Assembly: GCA_040387475.1 (NCBI GenBank)
Contig: JAZKDT010000025.1
Span: 33,879 to 97,878 of the forward strand
Origin: UBA4416 sp040387475
Lineage (GTDB): Bacteria > Bacteroidota > Bacteroidia > B-17B0 > Aurantibacillaceae
DNA: 64,000 nucleotides
Direction of reading: 5' to 3'
Shown: positions 55,469-64,000 of the stretch, one piece after another
How positions within the stretch are numbered: the stretch's first letter is position 1
Layout: each line of letters starts with the position of its first letter
Translations under genes and position numbers: made by a program
Notes under the pieces: generated by a model
The model's database searches: none
Told to the model about the DNA's origin: nothing
Seen by the model: the letters and a program-made list of their open reading frames with translations, nothing else

Positions 55469-55499
55469 AAAAAACCTGATCGTTTACGATCAGGTTTTT
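55469..55499 (-). terminator. Terminator after the coiled-coil lipoprotein gene
   Basis: AACCTGATCG/CGATCAGGTT stem with a 4-nt loop, A-run and T-run. It lies between two minus-strand genes. Confidence 0.9.
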
Positions 55500-55526
55500 C
55501 AATGGTTTTTGTAGTATTTCTGAATA

Positions 55527-56387
55527 TTATTCAGTGATGATCACTAAATATTTTGAATTTGACCAAAAATCTTCTGCATTTAAAATTTCAATTTTCTCAA
55601 CAGTTTTGTCTCCAACTAATTTATAAGAGCTTGAAGGATGACTGGTAATGATTTTTGCTTTTTTAGCACCAATGTTGATTGAGGTTGTTTGAGAAGCATC
55701 AACTTTTGTGAAATATTCTTTATTGAAATCATCTTTTAATTTTGTTGATTTACCAATTCCGATGAAACCACCTTCTTTTGTGATTACATTTTTTTCTTTC
55801 AATTCTTTTTTAGTGCCAAAAGCATAATAGGCTGTATTTAATTTTTCAGTTTTAGCAGAACTTTCAGCTTCAACATTTTCTAAATTCATTACGATATTGC
55901 TCAACTCAATGTTTTTAGATTCTAAAGCCGCTTTTAATTCAGATATCTCTCCGTCTTTAGCGTCAATTTGAGCTTGTAATGTTTCGATCATTTTTTCTAA
56001 CCCGGCAATTTTGGATTTAGAATCTTTTAATTTTTTGCTTAATGAACTAATACGACTTTTATTTTTAGACATTAAATCGTAAATAGCCTGTATATCTTCT
56101 TTAATCGTTTCTTCTTTACTTTTTACATCACCACTTTGTGAGCTAGCTGTAACAATTTTTTCTTTTTCTTTAATAGCATTTAAATTATCCTGGATTTCGT
56201 TAAAAGAGTTTACAAATTCTTGTAAAGCAACTTCTTTTTCTGATAATTTGCCATTTAAATCGCCGTTCACCATAGCCAAACTATCAGCCAGGGGATTTGC
56301 GTCTTTCTCGCCTGTTCCGCATGATGTGGTGAATAAACTGGAGGCAGTTAAAACTGCTGCTACTAAAAATAATTTGATTGTTTTCAT
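55527..56387 (-). CDS. Coiled-coil lipoprotein, Cbp1-like
   Basis: A 286-residue lipoprotein (lipobox FTTSC, Cys23). Residues about 45-190 are a long coiled coil rich in Lys, Glu and Ser. The C-terminal 90 residues contain AYYAFGTKKELKEKNVI, GGFIGIGKSTKLKDDFN and KAKIITSHPSSSYKL. This arrangement resembles a family that I recall as Cbp1-type collagen-binding adhesins of Bacteroidota, but I cannot verify that. The role is unproven. It has its own terminator and shares a 130-bp divergent region with the DUF5819 gene. Confidence 0.7.
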   Translation of the reverse strand: MKTIKLFLVAAVLTASSLFTTSCGTGEKDANPLADSLAMVNGDLNGKLSEKEVALQEFVNSFNEIQDNLNAIKEKEKIVTASSQSGDVKSKEETIKEDIQAIYDLMSKNKSRISSLSKKLKDSKSKIAGLEKMIETLQAQIDAKDGEISELKAALESKNIELSNIVMNLENVEAESSAKTEKLNTAYYAFGTKKELKEKNVITKEGGFIGIGKSTKLKDDFNKEYFTKVDASQTTSINIGAKKAKIITSHPSSSYKLVGDKTVEKIEILNAEDFWSNSKYLVIITE

Positions 56388-56488
56388 AAATATATAGTTG
56401 TTTTTTAAGGTTTGTAAATGTATGTATTAATACCATAATGCTGGATAAAGTAACCCAAAAATTTACATTTTTTTGTTTTTTGTTTTAC

Positions 56489-56496
56489 TACATTTG
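56489..56496 (+). promoter_or_regulatory. Candidate -7 element for the DUF5819 gene
   Basis: TACATTTG fits TAnnTTTG and lies 21 nt before ATG 56518. The -33 position is only a T-run, without a clear TTG. Confidence 0.5.
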
Positions 56497-56517
56497 TTAT
56501 GCCAACTTTGTTGTAGA

Positions 56518-57060
56518 ATGAATAATACCTTTAAAAGGCTTTTAGCCTGCGCTATAACGTTTGTCCTGTGTTTTCACTTTATGTTGGTATTTGAGTATTG
56601 TTTTCCCCAATCAGATAAGGCATCAAGGTTGGAACGTATAAGTCATTTGTATATTTATCCTGTTTTTCAACAAAATTGGGGGTTATTTGTGCCTGCACCC
56701 AGTACAGAAAGAAAATTATTTATACGTTATAAAATGGGGAGCAATTTTACACCCTGGGAAGATATTTTAAGCAATGAGATCGTCGCTCATAAAAAAAACA
56801 GATTGTTAGGGAATGAGGCCCGTGTATTACTTCTTTCCAATTCTTTAATTTATGAATTGATTGCGCTGGATTCGGTTAAATCCTGCGTTTTTACCACGGT
56901 ACAACAAAATAAAGAATTTAAAGTATTGCAATTTGAAACACAGCGTTATTTGAAGTTGCAGCATCGTTTAACAAGTGTTATTAACTACGAAGTATTATTG
57001 GTTTCTAAAGGAAAAGAAGGCAACAAGGCATACTACATGAAAGATCTTACCGGAAATTAA
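56518..57060 (+). CDS. DUF5819-family membrane-anchored protein
   Basis: A 180-residue protein; I start at ATG 56518 (MNNTFKRLLAC), since the frame to 56473 adds only a Leu/Cys-rich stretch upstream of the promoter-like element. One N-terminal helix (LLACAITFVLCFHFMLVF) precedes an extracytoplasmic domain. FQQNWGLFVPAPSTERKLFI is the DUF5819 hallmark (the family keeps a QNWxLFAP-like motif). It is followed by a 2-nt gap and the HTTM-like gene, so the two form an operon. DUF5819/HTTM pairs are known from other genomes, by recollection; the function is not established. Confidence 0.82.
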   Translation: MNNTFKRLLACAITFVLCFHFMLVFEYCFPQSDKASRLERISHLYIYPVFQQNWGLFVPAPSTERKLFIRYKMGSNFTPWEDILSNEIVAHKKNRLLGNEARVLLLSNSLIYELIALDSVKSCVFTTVQQNKEFKVLQFETQRYLKLQHRLTSVINYEVLLVSKGKEGNKAYYMKDLTGN

Positions 57061-57062
57061 AA

Positions 57063-57914
57063 TTGGAACATTTAGTCACATATCTATTTGGCGATAAAAA
57101 ACAAACCCGTGAAATTGGGTGGTTCAGAAATGCGTTGTATATATTTTTATTGTATAAGGTTTTCGCTTATCTGTACCAGTTCGACATATTGTTTTCCGAG
57201 ACAAGGATCATTTACACGAAGATAAAATATATCAATGTAATTTTTGATATGGTGTTTTTCCTGAACAATCACTATCGGGTTTGGCTGGCTATAGCTTTTA
57301 TCATGTTAGTGGCCATTCTTGCTATGATTGGTTTAACGAAGCGGTCAAATTTTTTTACCAATATTTTTTTATGGTGGCTGGTAGTAAATATCACTAACTT
57401 TTTATACCCAACACTTACAGCGGGCGATTTTTTACTGAACCAGCTTTTACTGTTTAATTGTTTTCTTAGTTTAAAGAAAAGTAGTTCAGCATCCTTACAC
57501 GACTTCAAAACTGCTTTACACAATACAGCGTTAATTGCTATTAAATTGCAAATTTGCCTGGCTTATTTCCTATCAGCTTATTATAAGATAACTGACGATT
57601 CCTGGACAAATGGAAGCGCTCTTTATACAATTTTTCAGATCCCTGAGTTTTCCAATGCATTTTTAGCAGCCATCCCGTCGGCAGTCTGCCAAATGTTAAC
57701 CTATTTTACCATTGCCTATCAACTTAGTTTTCCGGTTTTAGTGTGGTTCCGACCCTTTAAGATTTGGCTGTTCTCATTTGGCGTTTTGCAGCATTTGTTA
57801 ATTGCCTTAGGGATGGGGTTGTTTCAATTTGGAGTAATTATGATCATTTGTTATATCCTGTTTTTGAAATATGATGACAGATATGAAAAAGAAAATAAAA
57901 TTTTCAATAATTAG
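57063..57914 (+). CDS. HTTM-domain-like multi-pass membrane protein
   Basis: A 283-residue protein from a TTG start two nt after the previous stop (no ATG is near the N-terminus). About eight hydrophobic helices. The topology and the AYFLSAYYKITDDSWTNGSAL segment followed by a helix resemble the HTTM (vitamin K-dependent carboxylase-like) superfamily. It lacks a clear carboxylase active site. It probably works with the preceding DUF5819 protein as a membrane complex. The product of the pair is unknown. Confidence 0.75.
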   Translation: MEHLVTYLFGDKKQTREIGWFRNALYIFLLYKVFAYLYQFDILFSETRIIYTKIKYINVIFDMVFFLNNHYRVWLAIAFIMLVAILAMIGLTKRSNFFTNIFLWWLVVNITNFLYPTLTAGDFLLNQLLLFNCFLSLKKSSSASLHDFKTALHNTALIAIKLQICLAYFLSAYYKITDDSWTNGSALYTIFQIPEFSNAFLAAIPSAVCQMLTYFTIAYQLSFPVLVWFRPFKIWLFSFGVLQHLLIALGMGLFQFGVIMIICYILFLKYDDRYEKENKIFNN

Positions 57915-57929
57915 TTTTACATTTACCGC

Positions 57930-59022
57930 ATGTTTACAACAGACCAACTAAAGGACCTTCACGAACGACATACCGCTCTGAAGGGATTTCTTTGACTATG
58001 ATAAGAAAAGTCACGAGTTAAGAGAACTCGAAGAAAAAACTCTGGATCCAAATTTTTGGACAGATTCCAAAAAAGCAGAAGCTGTTTTAAAAGAAGTTAA
58101 ATCCCGAAAATCATGGGTAAGCGCTTACGATAAGCTTACAGCTGCCATTGATGACCTCGATACGATGTATGATTTTTTTAAAAGTGGTGATGCTACTGAA
58201 AAAGATGCCGAAGAGTTATATCAGGCAGCTTTAAAAATACTCGATGATGTAGAGTTTAAAAATATGCTCAATTCACCCGATGATGCGTTAAGTTGCGTGC
58301 TGCAGATTAACGCTGGAGCCGGTGGAACAGAAAGCTGCGATTGGGCCAGTATGCTGGAACGCATGTATATGATGTGGGCTGAAAAAAATGGCTTCAAGTT
58401 AACGGAGTTAGACAGAACGGATGGGGATGTGGCCGGTATTAAATCAGTGTCTATACAAATTGATGGAGACTATGCCTACGGAAATTTGAAAGGTGAAAAT
58501 GGCGTGCATCGCCTGGTGAGGATCAGTCCTTTTGATAGCAATGCTAAAAGACACACCTCATTTGCATCTGTATACGTTTACCCTGTGGTGGATGATACTA
58601 TTGAGATCAATATCCATCCAAATGACATCGAAATCCATACATCGCGTAGTGGTGGTGCAGGTGGTCAAAATGTAAATAAGGTTGAAACAAAAGTTCAATT
58701 AACGCATAAACCCACTGGTATTGTGGTAGTTTGCCAGGTAGATCGGTCTCAATTGGGAAATAAAGAAAGAGCAATGCAAATGTTGCGCTCGCAGTTATAC
58801 GAATTGGAAATGCGGAAGAGAAATGAGGCCCGCGACGCTGTAGAGGAAGGTAAAATGAAGATAGAGTGGGGTTCTCAGATACGAAGTTATGTATTACATC
58901 CCTACAAGATGGTGAACGATCATCGTACTGAGTTAAAATTAACCGACGCAGAAAGTGTGTTGGATGGAAATATTGACGAGTTGCTCAAAACATTTTTAAT
59001 GAGTCAGGGCAAAAGGAAATAG
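57930..59022 (+). CDS. prfB: Peptide chain release factor 2, programmed +1 frameshift
   Basis: RF2 releases the peptide at UGA and UAA codons. The coding sequence is in two frames: ATG 57930 with 21 codons ending ALKGFL, then an in-frame TGA at 57993, and after a +1 shift at CTT-TGA-C the main frame continues DYDKKSHEL (from 57994). Joined length is about 363 residues, normal for the family. Motifs: GAGGTESCDWASM, the stop-codon-recognition SPF (ISPFDSNAKRH) and the catalytic GGQ (SRSGGAGGQNVNKVET). It is not a pseudogene: the shift site is the well-known autoregulatory one. Confidence 0.95.
57990..57996 (+). promoter_or_regulatory. Programmed +1 frameshift site in prfB
   Basis: CTTTGAC: the ribosome slips from CUU to UUU, reading GAC. 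An SD-like AAGGGA (57981-57986) lies 3 nt upstream, at the spacing used in E. coli. Low RF2 favours the shift. Confidence 0.9.
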
Positions 59023-59025
59023 ACA

Positions 59026-59119
59026 GCAGATAACGCTGATTCTTTATGATTAACGATAAAAAAATAGATTTTTTGATATTAGAAAATCATACAAAATCAT
59101 AACCATCTATGTTATCTGC
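59026..59119. repeat. Imperfect palindrome between prfB and arsC-like gene
   Basis: Outer arms GCAGATAAC (59026-59034) and GTTATCTGC (59111-59119) are exactly complementary; an inner pair TATGATT/AATCATA (59045-59051, 59095-59101) extends it. The centre is AT-rich. It is similar in style to the element at 31807-31917. Confidence 0.55.
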
Positions 59120-59138
59120 GTTCGATAACAATAATAAC

Positions 59139-59501
59139 ATGAAAAAGAAAATTCAAATATTATATAATCCGCGCTGCAGTAAATGTCGTGAAGCGTTAAG
59201 TTTTTTGCAAAACGAAAATTGTGAGATAGACGTAAAAGAATATTTAAAAGACAATCTCACCAAAAAGGAACTAAAAGATATTTTATCTAAGCTGGGTTTA
59301 AAAGCATTTGATATTGTAAGGCAAAAAGAAGATTTGTTTCTGAAAAAATTTAAAGGAAAAAAATTCACCAATGAAGAGTGGATACAACTTTTATTAGAAA
59401 ATCCTACATTGATTGAACGCCCCATTGTCATTGATGGCTACAAAGCTATTATTGGCCGTCCACCTGAATTAGTGATTGATTTGTTGAACAGAAAAAAGTA
59501 A
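59139..59501 (+). CDS. ArsC/Spx-family (arsenate reductase-like) protein
   Basis: A 120-residue thioredoxin-fold protein. I start at ATG 59139 (MKKKIQILYNP), because the frame to 59109 begins inside the palindrome. The active site is YNPRCSKCREAL (CxxC, rather than the single Cys of classical ArsC), followed by KEYLKDNLTKKELKDIL and the arsenate-binding-like RPIVIDGYKAIIGRPP near residue 100. It may reduce arsenate with glutaredoxin or be a related YffB/Spx-type redox protein. No ars operon is near. It converges on the antiporter gene, 5 nt apart. Confidence 0.85.
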   Translation: MKKKIQILYNPRCSKCREALSFLQNENCEIDVKEYLKDNLTKKELKDILSKLGLKAFDIVRQKEDLFLKKFKGKKFTNEEWIQLLLENPTLIERPIVIDGYKAIIGRPPELVIDLLNRKK

Positions 59502-59505
59502 TTGT

Positions 59506-61113
59506 TTAATTAAGTTTAATTGCTAATCTAGCTTCATTCAAATCTAATTGCTCGGTTTGTTTACGGAATATGTCATCTTCAAAGCCTCTCTCTTTTCTTA
59601 AAACCAATAACTCATTACGTTGTGCTTTTATGATATCAATCAAAGCCTGGTTGTAAATTTGAATCTCACCTCTTTCCACTTCGTCACATACTAACGAATC
59701 AATGCGTTGGGCAGTCAGTGCTATATCGCTATCTAACCTGTCTTTTAAATTTTGCACCAGTTCATTGTTTTCCAGTTCACTCTGGTATTTTTCAGTCAGG
59801 GTATTCAACGCAACTTTAGTGAGCCGTAAATGAAGACTGGCTTCCTGTTCTTCGGGTGTAATTGTTTCGTCAGACTCAGTAACATTTAAGTATTTAATCA
59901 GGAAAGGCAAGCTTAAGCCTTGTACTACCAATGTTACCAATATCACGATAAACGTAATAAATAGGATCAGGTTTCTTTCCGGAAATGGTTGGCCATTTTC
60001 CAACGTTAACGGAATGGATAAGGCTGATGCTAATGAAACCACGCCACGCATACCGGCCCAGCTTACTAAAAAAACACCTCCCACACTTGGTTTGCTTTCT
60101 CTTTCTCTTACTTTTTTACTCAACCATCTTGGTAAAAATGTTCCGGGGTACACCCAAACTATTCTGATCATGATAGTTAAAGCACTGATAATTAATCCGT
60201 ATTTAATAGCCACTCCAAAAGAGTACTCTGTTAGCCCGCCCACAATAATAGGCAGTTGCAAACCTATTAAAATAAATACGAGGCCGTTTAAAACAAAAGC
60301 AACTGTTGACCAAACATTGGTTGTTTGAATACGCGAATTATAGTTGAAAATCTCATGAGAGCGGTATGATAAAAACAATCCTCCTGTAACAACGGCCATA
60401 ACACCCGAATAATGAAAATGCTCAGCGCTGATATACATGAAATACGGAGCCATGAACGTGAGCGCCGTATCAATATTAGCAGAGGTTGGCATCCAGCGGT
60501 GTATGGCATAAAATACATGCGCCACGGCCAAACCAATAACGATGCCCATAATAGTTACTGTAAAAAAACTGACAGCTGCCGTCTGAAATACAAAATTTCC
60601 GGAGATAACAGCTGCCAAAGCAAACCTAAAAACGATCAAGCTGGAAGCATCATTAACAAGGCTTTCGCCCTCCAGAATAGTCACAATTTTTTTCGGAATT
60701 TTAAGGCCTTTTAAAACCGAAGTAGCCGCCACTGCATCTGGGGGAGAAATGATGCCGCCAAGCAAAAAACCGAGCGCTAACGTCATGTTAGGGATCATTT
60801 CGCTCGAAAAATAGGCAACAATTACAGAGGTAAATAACACCAGTCCAAAGCCTAAAAGGCTAATGGGACGCCTGTTTTTCCAGAAATCAAACCAGGAAGT
60901 ATACCAGGCAGCTTCATATAATAAAGGCGGCAGGAAGATCAGAAAAACCAATTCGGGATCAATCGTAACGTGCGGTATTCCAGGAATAACGCTAATGAGC
61001 AATCCCCCGATCACTAAAAAAATAGGATAAGAAATGCGGAGTTTTTGACCCAGCATCACCAGCATGGAAACGATAAACAATAGGAAAATTATAAGTAACA
61101 GGTTCTCTTGCAT
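59506..61113 (-). CDS. Na+/H+ antiporter, CPA1 family
   Basis: A 535-residue inner-membrane protein with about 12 helices in the first 410 residues and a 110-residue cytoplasmic helical tail. CPA1 features are GGIISPPDAVAATSVLKGL (about 120-140) and EGESLVNDASSLIVF with the transport Asp, then the HFHYSGVMAVVTGGLFLS and WAGMRGVVSLASALSIPL (about 350-370) blocks. It exchanges Na+ or K+ for protons and so keeps pH. No regulatory domain such as TrkA-C is seen. It is transcribed alone. Confidence 0.93.
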   Translation of the reverse strand: MQENLLLIIFLLFIVSMLVMLGQKLRISYPIFLVIGGLLISVIPGIPHVTIDPELVFLIFLPPLLYEAAWYTSWFDFWKNRRPISLLGFGLVLFTSVIVAYFSSEMIPNMTLALGFLLGGIISPPDAVAATSVLKGLKIPKKIVTILEGESLVNDASSLIVFRFALAAVISGNFVFQTAAVSFFTVTIMGIVIGLAVAHVFYAIHRWMPTSANIDTALTFMAPYFMYISAEHFHYSGVMAVVTGGLFLSYRSHEIFNYNSRIQTTNVWSTVAFVLNGLVFILIGLQLPIIVGGLTEYSFGVAIKYGLIISALTIMIRIVWVYPGTFLPRWLSKKVRERESKPSVGGVFLVSWAGMRGVVSLASALSIPLTLENGQPFPERNLILFITFIVILVTLVVQGLSLPFLIKYLNVTESDETITPEEQEASLHLRLTKVALNTLTEKYQSELENNELVQNLKDRLDSDIALTAQRIDSLVCDEVERGEIQIYNQALIDIIKAQRNELLVLRKERGFEDDIFRKQTEQLDLNEARLAIKLN

Positions 61114-61259
61114 AGTTCAGTGAAATTAAATGCGACTTTAAAAATACCGATTTCAATTTTTATGTAAAAGCCTTCGTCGATAAAACCTGTTTTTCTTAAC
61201 CAAACAGATCTCAGGGATAGAAGACTAATCACGATTTAAATAAGTTAACATAAACCCTG

Positions 61260-63137
61260 CTAAAAAACAGACGGATTGATAATGGGTTCGTAAGATTCCA
61301 TTAACAGGTCATCAACATACACGGGATATTTAGATCTATTGGTAAAAAACAGTTTTACTTCATCTTTTGTACTGCGTAATCCATCCTGTGTGATGTAATA
61401 GTATTCTAATTTATTCCATGAATTTGGTTTAAAATTTTTTGCATTCAGTGAATGAGCCTGGTATTTATATTTATAACCGTGGTGTTTCATCTCAATCGAA
61501 AAAATAGCATCTAAACTATCTGCCGGATAGGCAGAATATAACCAAACTGATCCCTTAATCCAGGTGTAAGCTTTTTTTGAAATATCTTTATACATCAATT
61601 CAATAGCCGGACTTCGGGTATTGATCGCATTTGTGAGGTAACTATGTTTACCACTGTGGCTTAATGTATCACATAAAAATAAAGCATTTGTTTTTTCATT
61701 TTTTTCTTCAAAGTTTATCAGTTTTGCGTAAGCCAGCGAATGGATGGCAGAATCATTTTTTGTGTAGGTTTCTCCGGCGCCGCTGGGTTTTCCTTTTAAA
61801 AGCAGCTTTGTTTGTTCATCCGTAGGCGACGTTGTTTGAAGGAAAGTGGACATGTAATATGCTCTCGACATATTAGTAGAATCCATAATGCCCACATTCA
61901 TTTGCTGTGATTGAAATAAATTTAATGCAATACACAAAATCAGCAGAATAAGGTATACGTATTTAAATCGATTATTTAATACAAATGCAATAAAATAACC
62001 TAACGGAATGGCTAACAACGCGTAACTTGGTATTAAACTTCTAAGGCCAAAACATGCACTGTACCACCAACACGACCAGCACGAAACAATGTAAAGATTC
62101 AATAAAAAATATGCAAACACGGGAGTGAAAACCATCCTGTTAACTTTATACAGCATTACACATCCTAGCATGGTAAAAATCATTAAAGGGGTGTAAATGA
62201 ACCAGCCCTTACGGAAACTAAACAACACCTCTAAAATATGAGGATTAAACGGATCGAGTCCCTCGCCCGGGTTGCTGGAACTATAGGGATTAATAAAGAA
62301 TTTGCCGGATGCATATTTCCAGTAGGTAAACTGAATAAATCCTATGCAAACCACAATGATGATACTGAAGATTATTTGCTTTTTATAGTTAAGGAGTAAT
62401 TGAATTTTTAGCTTTAACGTTGTCATATCAACCACGCCATACAAGAATGGAATAAGAACGATGATAATTTCTGAGGGCCGGCAAAGTGCTGTAATACCAA
62501 TAGCACCCGCTATCAGATATAACTGTTTTTTTGAGTGAGATTCATGCCATTTGATGGTTAAATATAAAACAATAGCATATAGCGTAAATAATAAATTGTG
62601 CGACATGGCGCCCTGCCCATGTAAACTCACATGAAAAAAATAGTTAGTTCCCAGAGTTATGCAAACTAACGTAATGGCCGAGGTTGTATCATTAAAGAAA
62701 TGAACTAAGATTTTTTTTATGAAATACAAACCAAGTAGGGTATAACATAAACAGCCATAAAGGATGCTTATTTGATAGGGCTTGGAAAAACCGTCACTTG
62801 GTTGCCCGGTAAAAGAGGTAATAAGGTCAGCCAGGAAGTAAAAAGGTGCGTAGAGTATTGATAATCCAATAGGATAACGCATTACCCAATTGCCGTTATC
62901 CCAATGCACAGCCTGGTAAAACGTTTCACTGGCATGGTATTTATCCAATATATCCGTAATAATAGCATAATTCTCGATGGTGATATCGTGGTATTTAAAC
63001 GTTAATGGCAAATACAAATAATAGCCAAATACATCGTAACACAGTATATTATGAGGAGGAAATACAATGACAAGAAAGGAAATGACGAAGACAACAAAAT
63101 AAAAGCAGGTATTTGTAATTTTAAAATGCGGCTTCAT
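61260..63137 (-). CDS. Polytopic membrane protein, possible GT-C-type glycosyltransferase
   Basis: A 625-residue protein with about 11-12 helices (1-420) and a C-terminal extracytoplasmic domain of about 200 residues. Helix 1 is followed by the acidic loop CYDVFGYYLYLPL, which is where GT-C enzymes (PMT/ArnT) carry a catalytic Asp. A second loop has HWDNGNWVMRYPIGLSILYAPFYF. The C-terminal domain has a jelly-roll look (YVDDLLMESYE near the end). It probably transfers a lipid-linked sugar, but no family-specific match is certain. It lies divergent from atpD with about 256 bp between them. Confidence 0.7.
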   Translation of the reverse strand: MKPHFKITNTCFYFVVFVISFLVIVFPPHNILCYDVFGYYLYLPLTFKYHDITIENYAIITDILDKYHASETFYQAVHWDNGNWVMRYPIGLSILYAPFYFLADLITSFTGQPSDGFSKPYQISILYGCLCYTLLGLYFIKKILVHFFNDTTSAITLVCITLGTNYFFHVSLHGQGAMSHNLLFTLYAIVLYLTIKWHESHSKKQLYLIAGAIGITALCRPSEIIIVLIPFLYGVVDMTTLKLKIQLLLNYKKQIIFSIIIVVCIGFIQFTYWKYASGKFFINPYSSSNPGEGLDPFNPHILEVLFSFRKGWFIYTPLMIFTMLGCVMLYKVNRMVFTPVFAYFLLNLYIVSCWSCWWYSACFGLRSLIPSYALLAIPLGYFIAFVLNNRFKYVYLILLILCIALNLFQSQQMNVGIMDSTNMSRAYYMSTFLQTTSPTDEQTKLLLKGKPSGAGETYTKNDSAIHSLAYAKLINFEEKNEKTNALFLCDTLSHSGKHSYLTNAINTRSPAIELMYKDISKKAYTWIKGSVWLYSAYPADSLDAIFSIEMKHHGYKYKYQAHSLNAKNFKPNSWNKLEYYYITQDGLRSTKDEVKLFFTNRSKYPVYVDDLLMESYEPIINPSVF

Positions 63138-63338
63138 AAATGGAATCTATCAAAATTAATGCAGTATTGTGATATCAAATATTCATAAAAATATCGGTCA
63201 TCGCACCCTTTTTTGATAAAAACAGGGAAATGTTTTGTGACTATCTAGAGACTGAAGCGGGAAAATGATAATAGTTAACAGGCTAAAAAACATTGTGAAT
63301 AAAAATCTGTATTAATTCGACCAATTTGCCATTTTTAC

Positions 63339-63369
63339 TTTGCAATTTTAACTTAAAGCCCTACATTTG
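63339..63369 (+). promoter_or_regulatory. atpD promoter (Bacteroidota type)
   Basis: TTTG at 63339-63342, a 19-nt spacer, and TACATTTG at 63362-63369. This is an exact match to the phylum pattern TTTG-N19-TAnnTTTG, 24 nt before the ATG. Confidence 0.85.
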
Positions 63370-63393
63370 CCCCCGATTTAAAAAATACATAAC

Positions 63394-64000
63394 ATGTCTA
63401 ACCAAATTGGTAAAATTGCTCAAGTTATTGGTCCCGTAGTGGACGTTAGTTTTGATTTAAATGGTGGGAAACTGCCTAGTATCCTGGATGCCTTGGAGAT
63501 CGTTCGTGAGGGCGGAACTCCATTGATTCTGGAGGTACAAAAACATATAGGCGAGGATATGGTTCGTACCATTTCAATGGATAGTACAGACGGTTTATGC
63601 CGTGGTATGGAAGTTAAAATGACTGGTTCTCCTATTTTAATGCCAATTGGTGATAAAGTAAAAGGACGTTTATTTAATGTGGTAGGTGATGCTATTGATG
63701 GTATCAATACTGTTAAGAAAGACGATGGTGTATCTATTCACCGTCCTGCTCCTCGTTTCGAGGATTTATCGACTTCATCAGAAGTATTATTTACGGGTAT
63801 CAAAGTAATTGATTTAATTGAGCCATACTCAAAAGGTGGTAAAATTGGATTGTTTGGTGGTGCAGGTGTAGGTAAAACCGTATTAATCATGGAATTGGTA
63901 AATAACATCGCAAAAGCGTATGCCGGATTATCGGTATTTGCTGGTGTAGGTGAGCGTACCCGTGAAGGAAATGACTTATTAAGAGAGTTTATCGAATCAG
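63394..64000 (+). CDS. atpD: ATP synthase F1 beta subunit, 3' truncated by window edge
   Basis: Starts at ATG 63394 (MSNQIGKIAQVIGPVVDV) and continues past the window end. This is the catalytic subunit of F1Fo ATP synthase. The visible 202 residues have the N-terminal beta-barrel (GPVVDVSFD, LEVQKHIGEDMVRTISMD), then the nucleotide domain with Walker A GGAGVGKTVLIMELV and the GVGERTREGNDL block. It has its own promoter, so in this genome atpD is separately transcribed, as often in Bacteroidota where atpDC is split from the main atp operon. Confidence 0.96.
   Translation, partial: MSNQIGKIAQVIGPVVDVSFDLNGGKLPSILDALEIVREGGTPLILEVQKHIGEDMVRTISMDSTDGLCRGMEVKMTGSPILMPIGDKVKGRLFNVVGDAIDGINTVKKDDGVSIHRPAPRFEDLSTSSEVLFTGIKVIDLIEPYSKGGKIGLFGGAGVGKTVLIMELVNNIAKAYAGLSVFAGVGERTREGNDLLREFIES

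Noticed and set aside
57930..57995. prfB first read as a pseudogene with a stop after 21 codons
   Set aside because: The stop is the TGA of the classic RF2 frameshift site and the downstream frame is complete.
1..64000. tRNA or rRNA genes, integrases or prophage
   Set aside because: No tRNA-type TPsiC/acceptor pattern or phage or transposase motif was recognised by eye; a tRNAscan run would be decisive.

Overview
This 64 kb window is from a low-GC member of the Bacteroidota, probably an environmental genome assembled into scaffolds (three N-runs). The evidence is: four proteins with type IX secretion (T9SS) C-terminal sorting domains; PD40/SPOR-like cell-surface proteins; promoters matching the Bacteroidota pattern TTG-(19-20)-TAnnTTTG before HU, atpD and a T9SS cargo gene; a fused alpha/beta 2-oxoacid dehydrogenase E1; split transketolase; DUF4783 beside nadC and rlmH; and futalosine-type menaquinone synthesis (mqnE). 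No rRNA, tRNA, CRISPR array, transposase or prophage was seen. The window is a core-genome stretch with scattered surface and accessory genes.

Layout. 1-10 kb: the 3' end of a PD40/SPOR-like gene, pyrG, a DinB-fold protein, a REP-like structured repeat, branched-chain 2-oxoacid dehydrogenase E1, a GH16 glycosidase coupled to a tiny Cys-rich membrane protein, an acyltransferase, nadC, DUF4783 and rlmH. 10-14.6 kb: a T9SS adhesin-like mosaic of Ig-like and PA14-like domains, broken by a scaffold gap. 14.6-18.3 kb: a four-gene operon in which the two transketolase halves flank a secreted VWA protein and a TonB C-terminal-domain protein. 18.5-26.4 kb: ychF, AIM24-like, parE (with a gap), parC and kdtA. 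26.4-33.7 kb: an O-antigen ligase-like TPR protein, a T9SS repeat protein, fmt, HU, DUF58 and a DUF2238 membrane protein. 33.7-42.2 kb: an M48 protease lipoprotein, clpS, and a 2440-residue PD40 protein with three SPOR-like C-terminal domains. 42.4-52 kb: a T9SS protein, an arylsulfotransferase-like protein overlapping head-to-head with a TsdA-like diheme cytochrome, mqnE, a GT2 glycosyltransferase, an ABC-F protein (with a gap) and udk. 52-64 kb: small secreted proteins, a LolD/MacB-type ATPase, a T9SS alpha/beta hydrolase, a coiled-coil lipoprotein, a DUF5819/HTTM pair, prfB with its programmed frameshift, ArsC-like, a Na+/H+ antiporter, a polytopic GT-C-like protein and the start of atpD.

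How the genes relate. Most are housekeeping: nucleotide, NAD and menaquinone synthesis, topoisomerase IV, translation (fmt, prfB, rlmH, ABC-F) and ATP synthase. The rest build or modify the surface (kdtA, ligase, GT2, acyltransferase, GT-C-like, GH16) or are exported. The most unusual items are the giant PD40/SPOR protein and its partial paralogue, the interrupted transketolase operon, and the arylsulfotransferase/cytochrome pair whose signal peptides are encoded on opposite strands of the same DNA. Family assignments come from reading motifs; no database search was possible.
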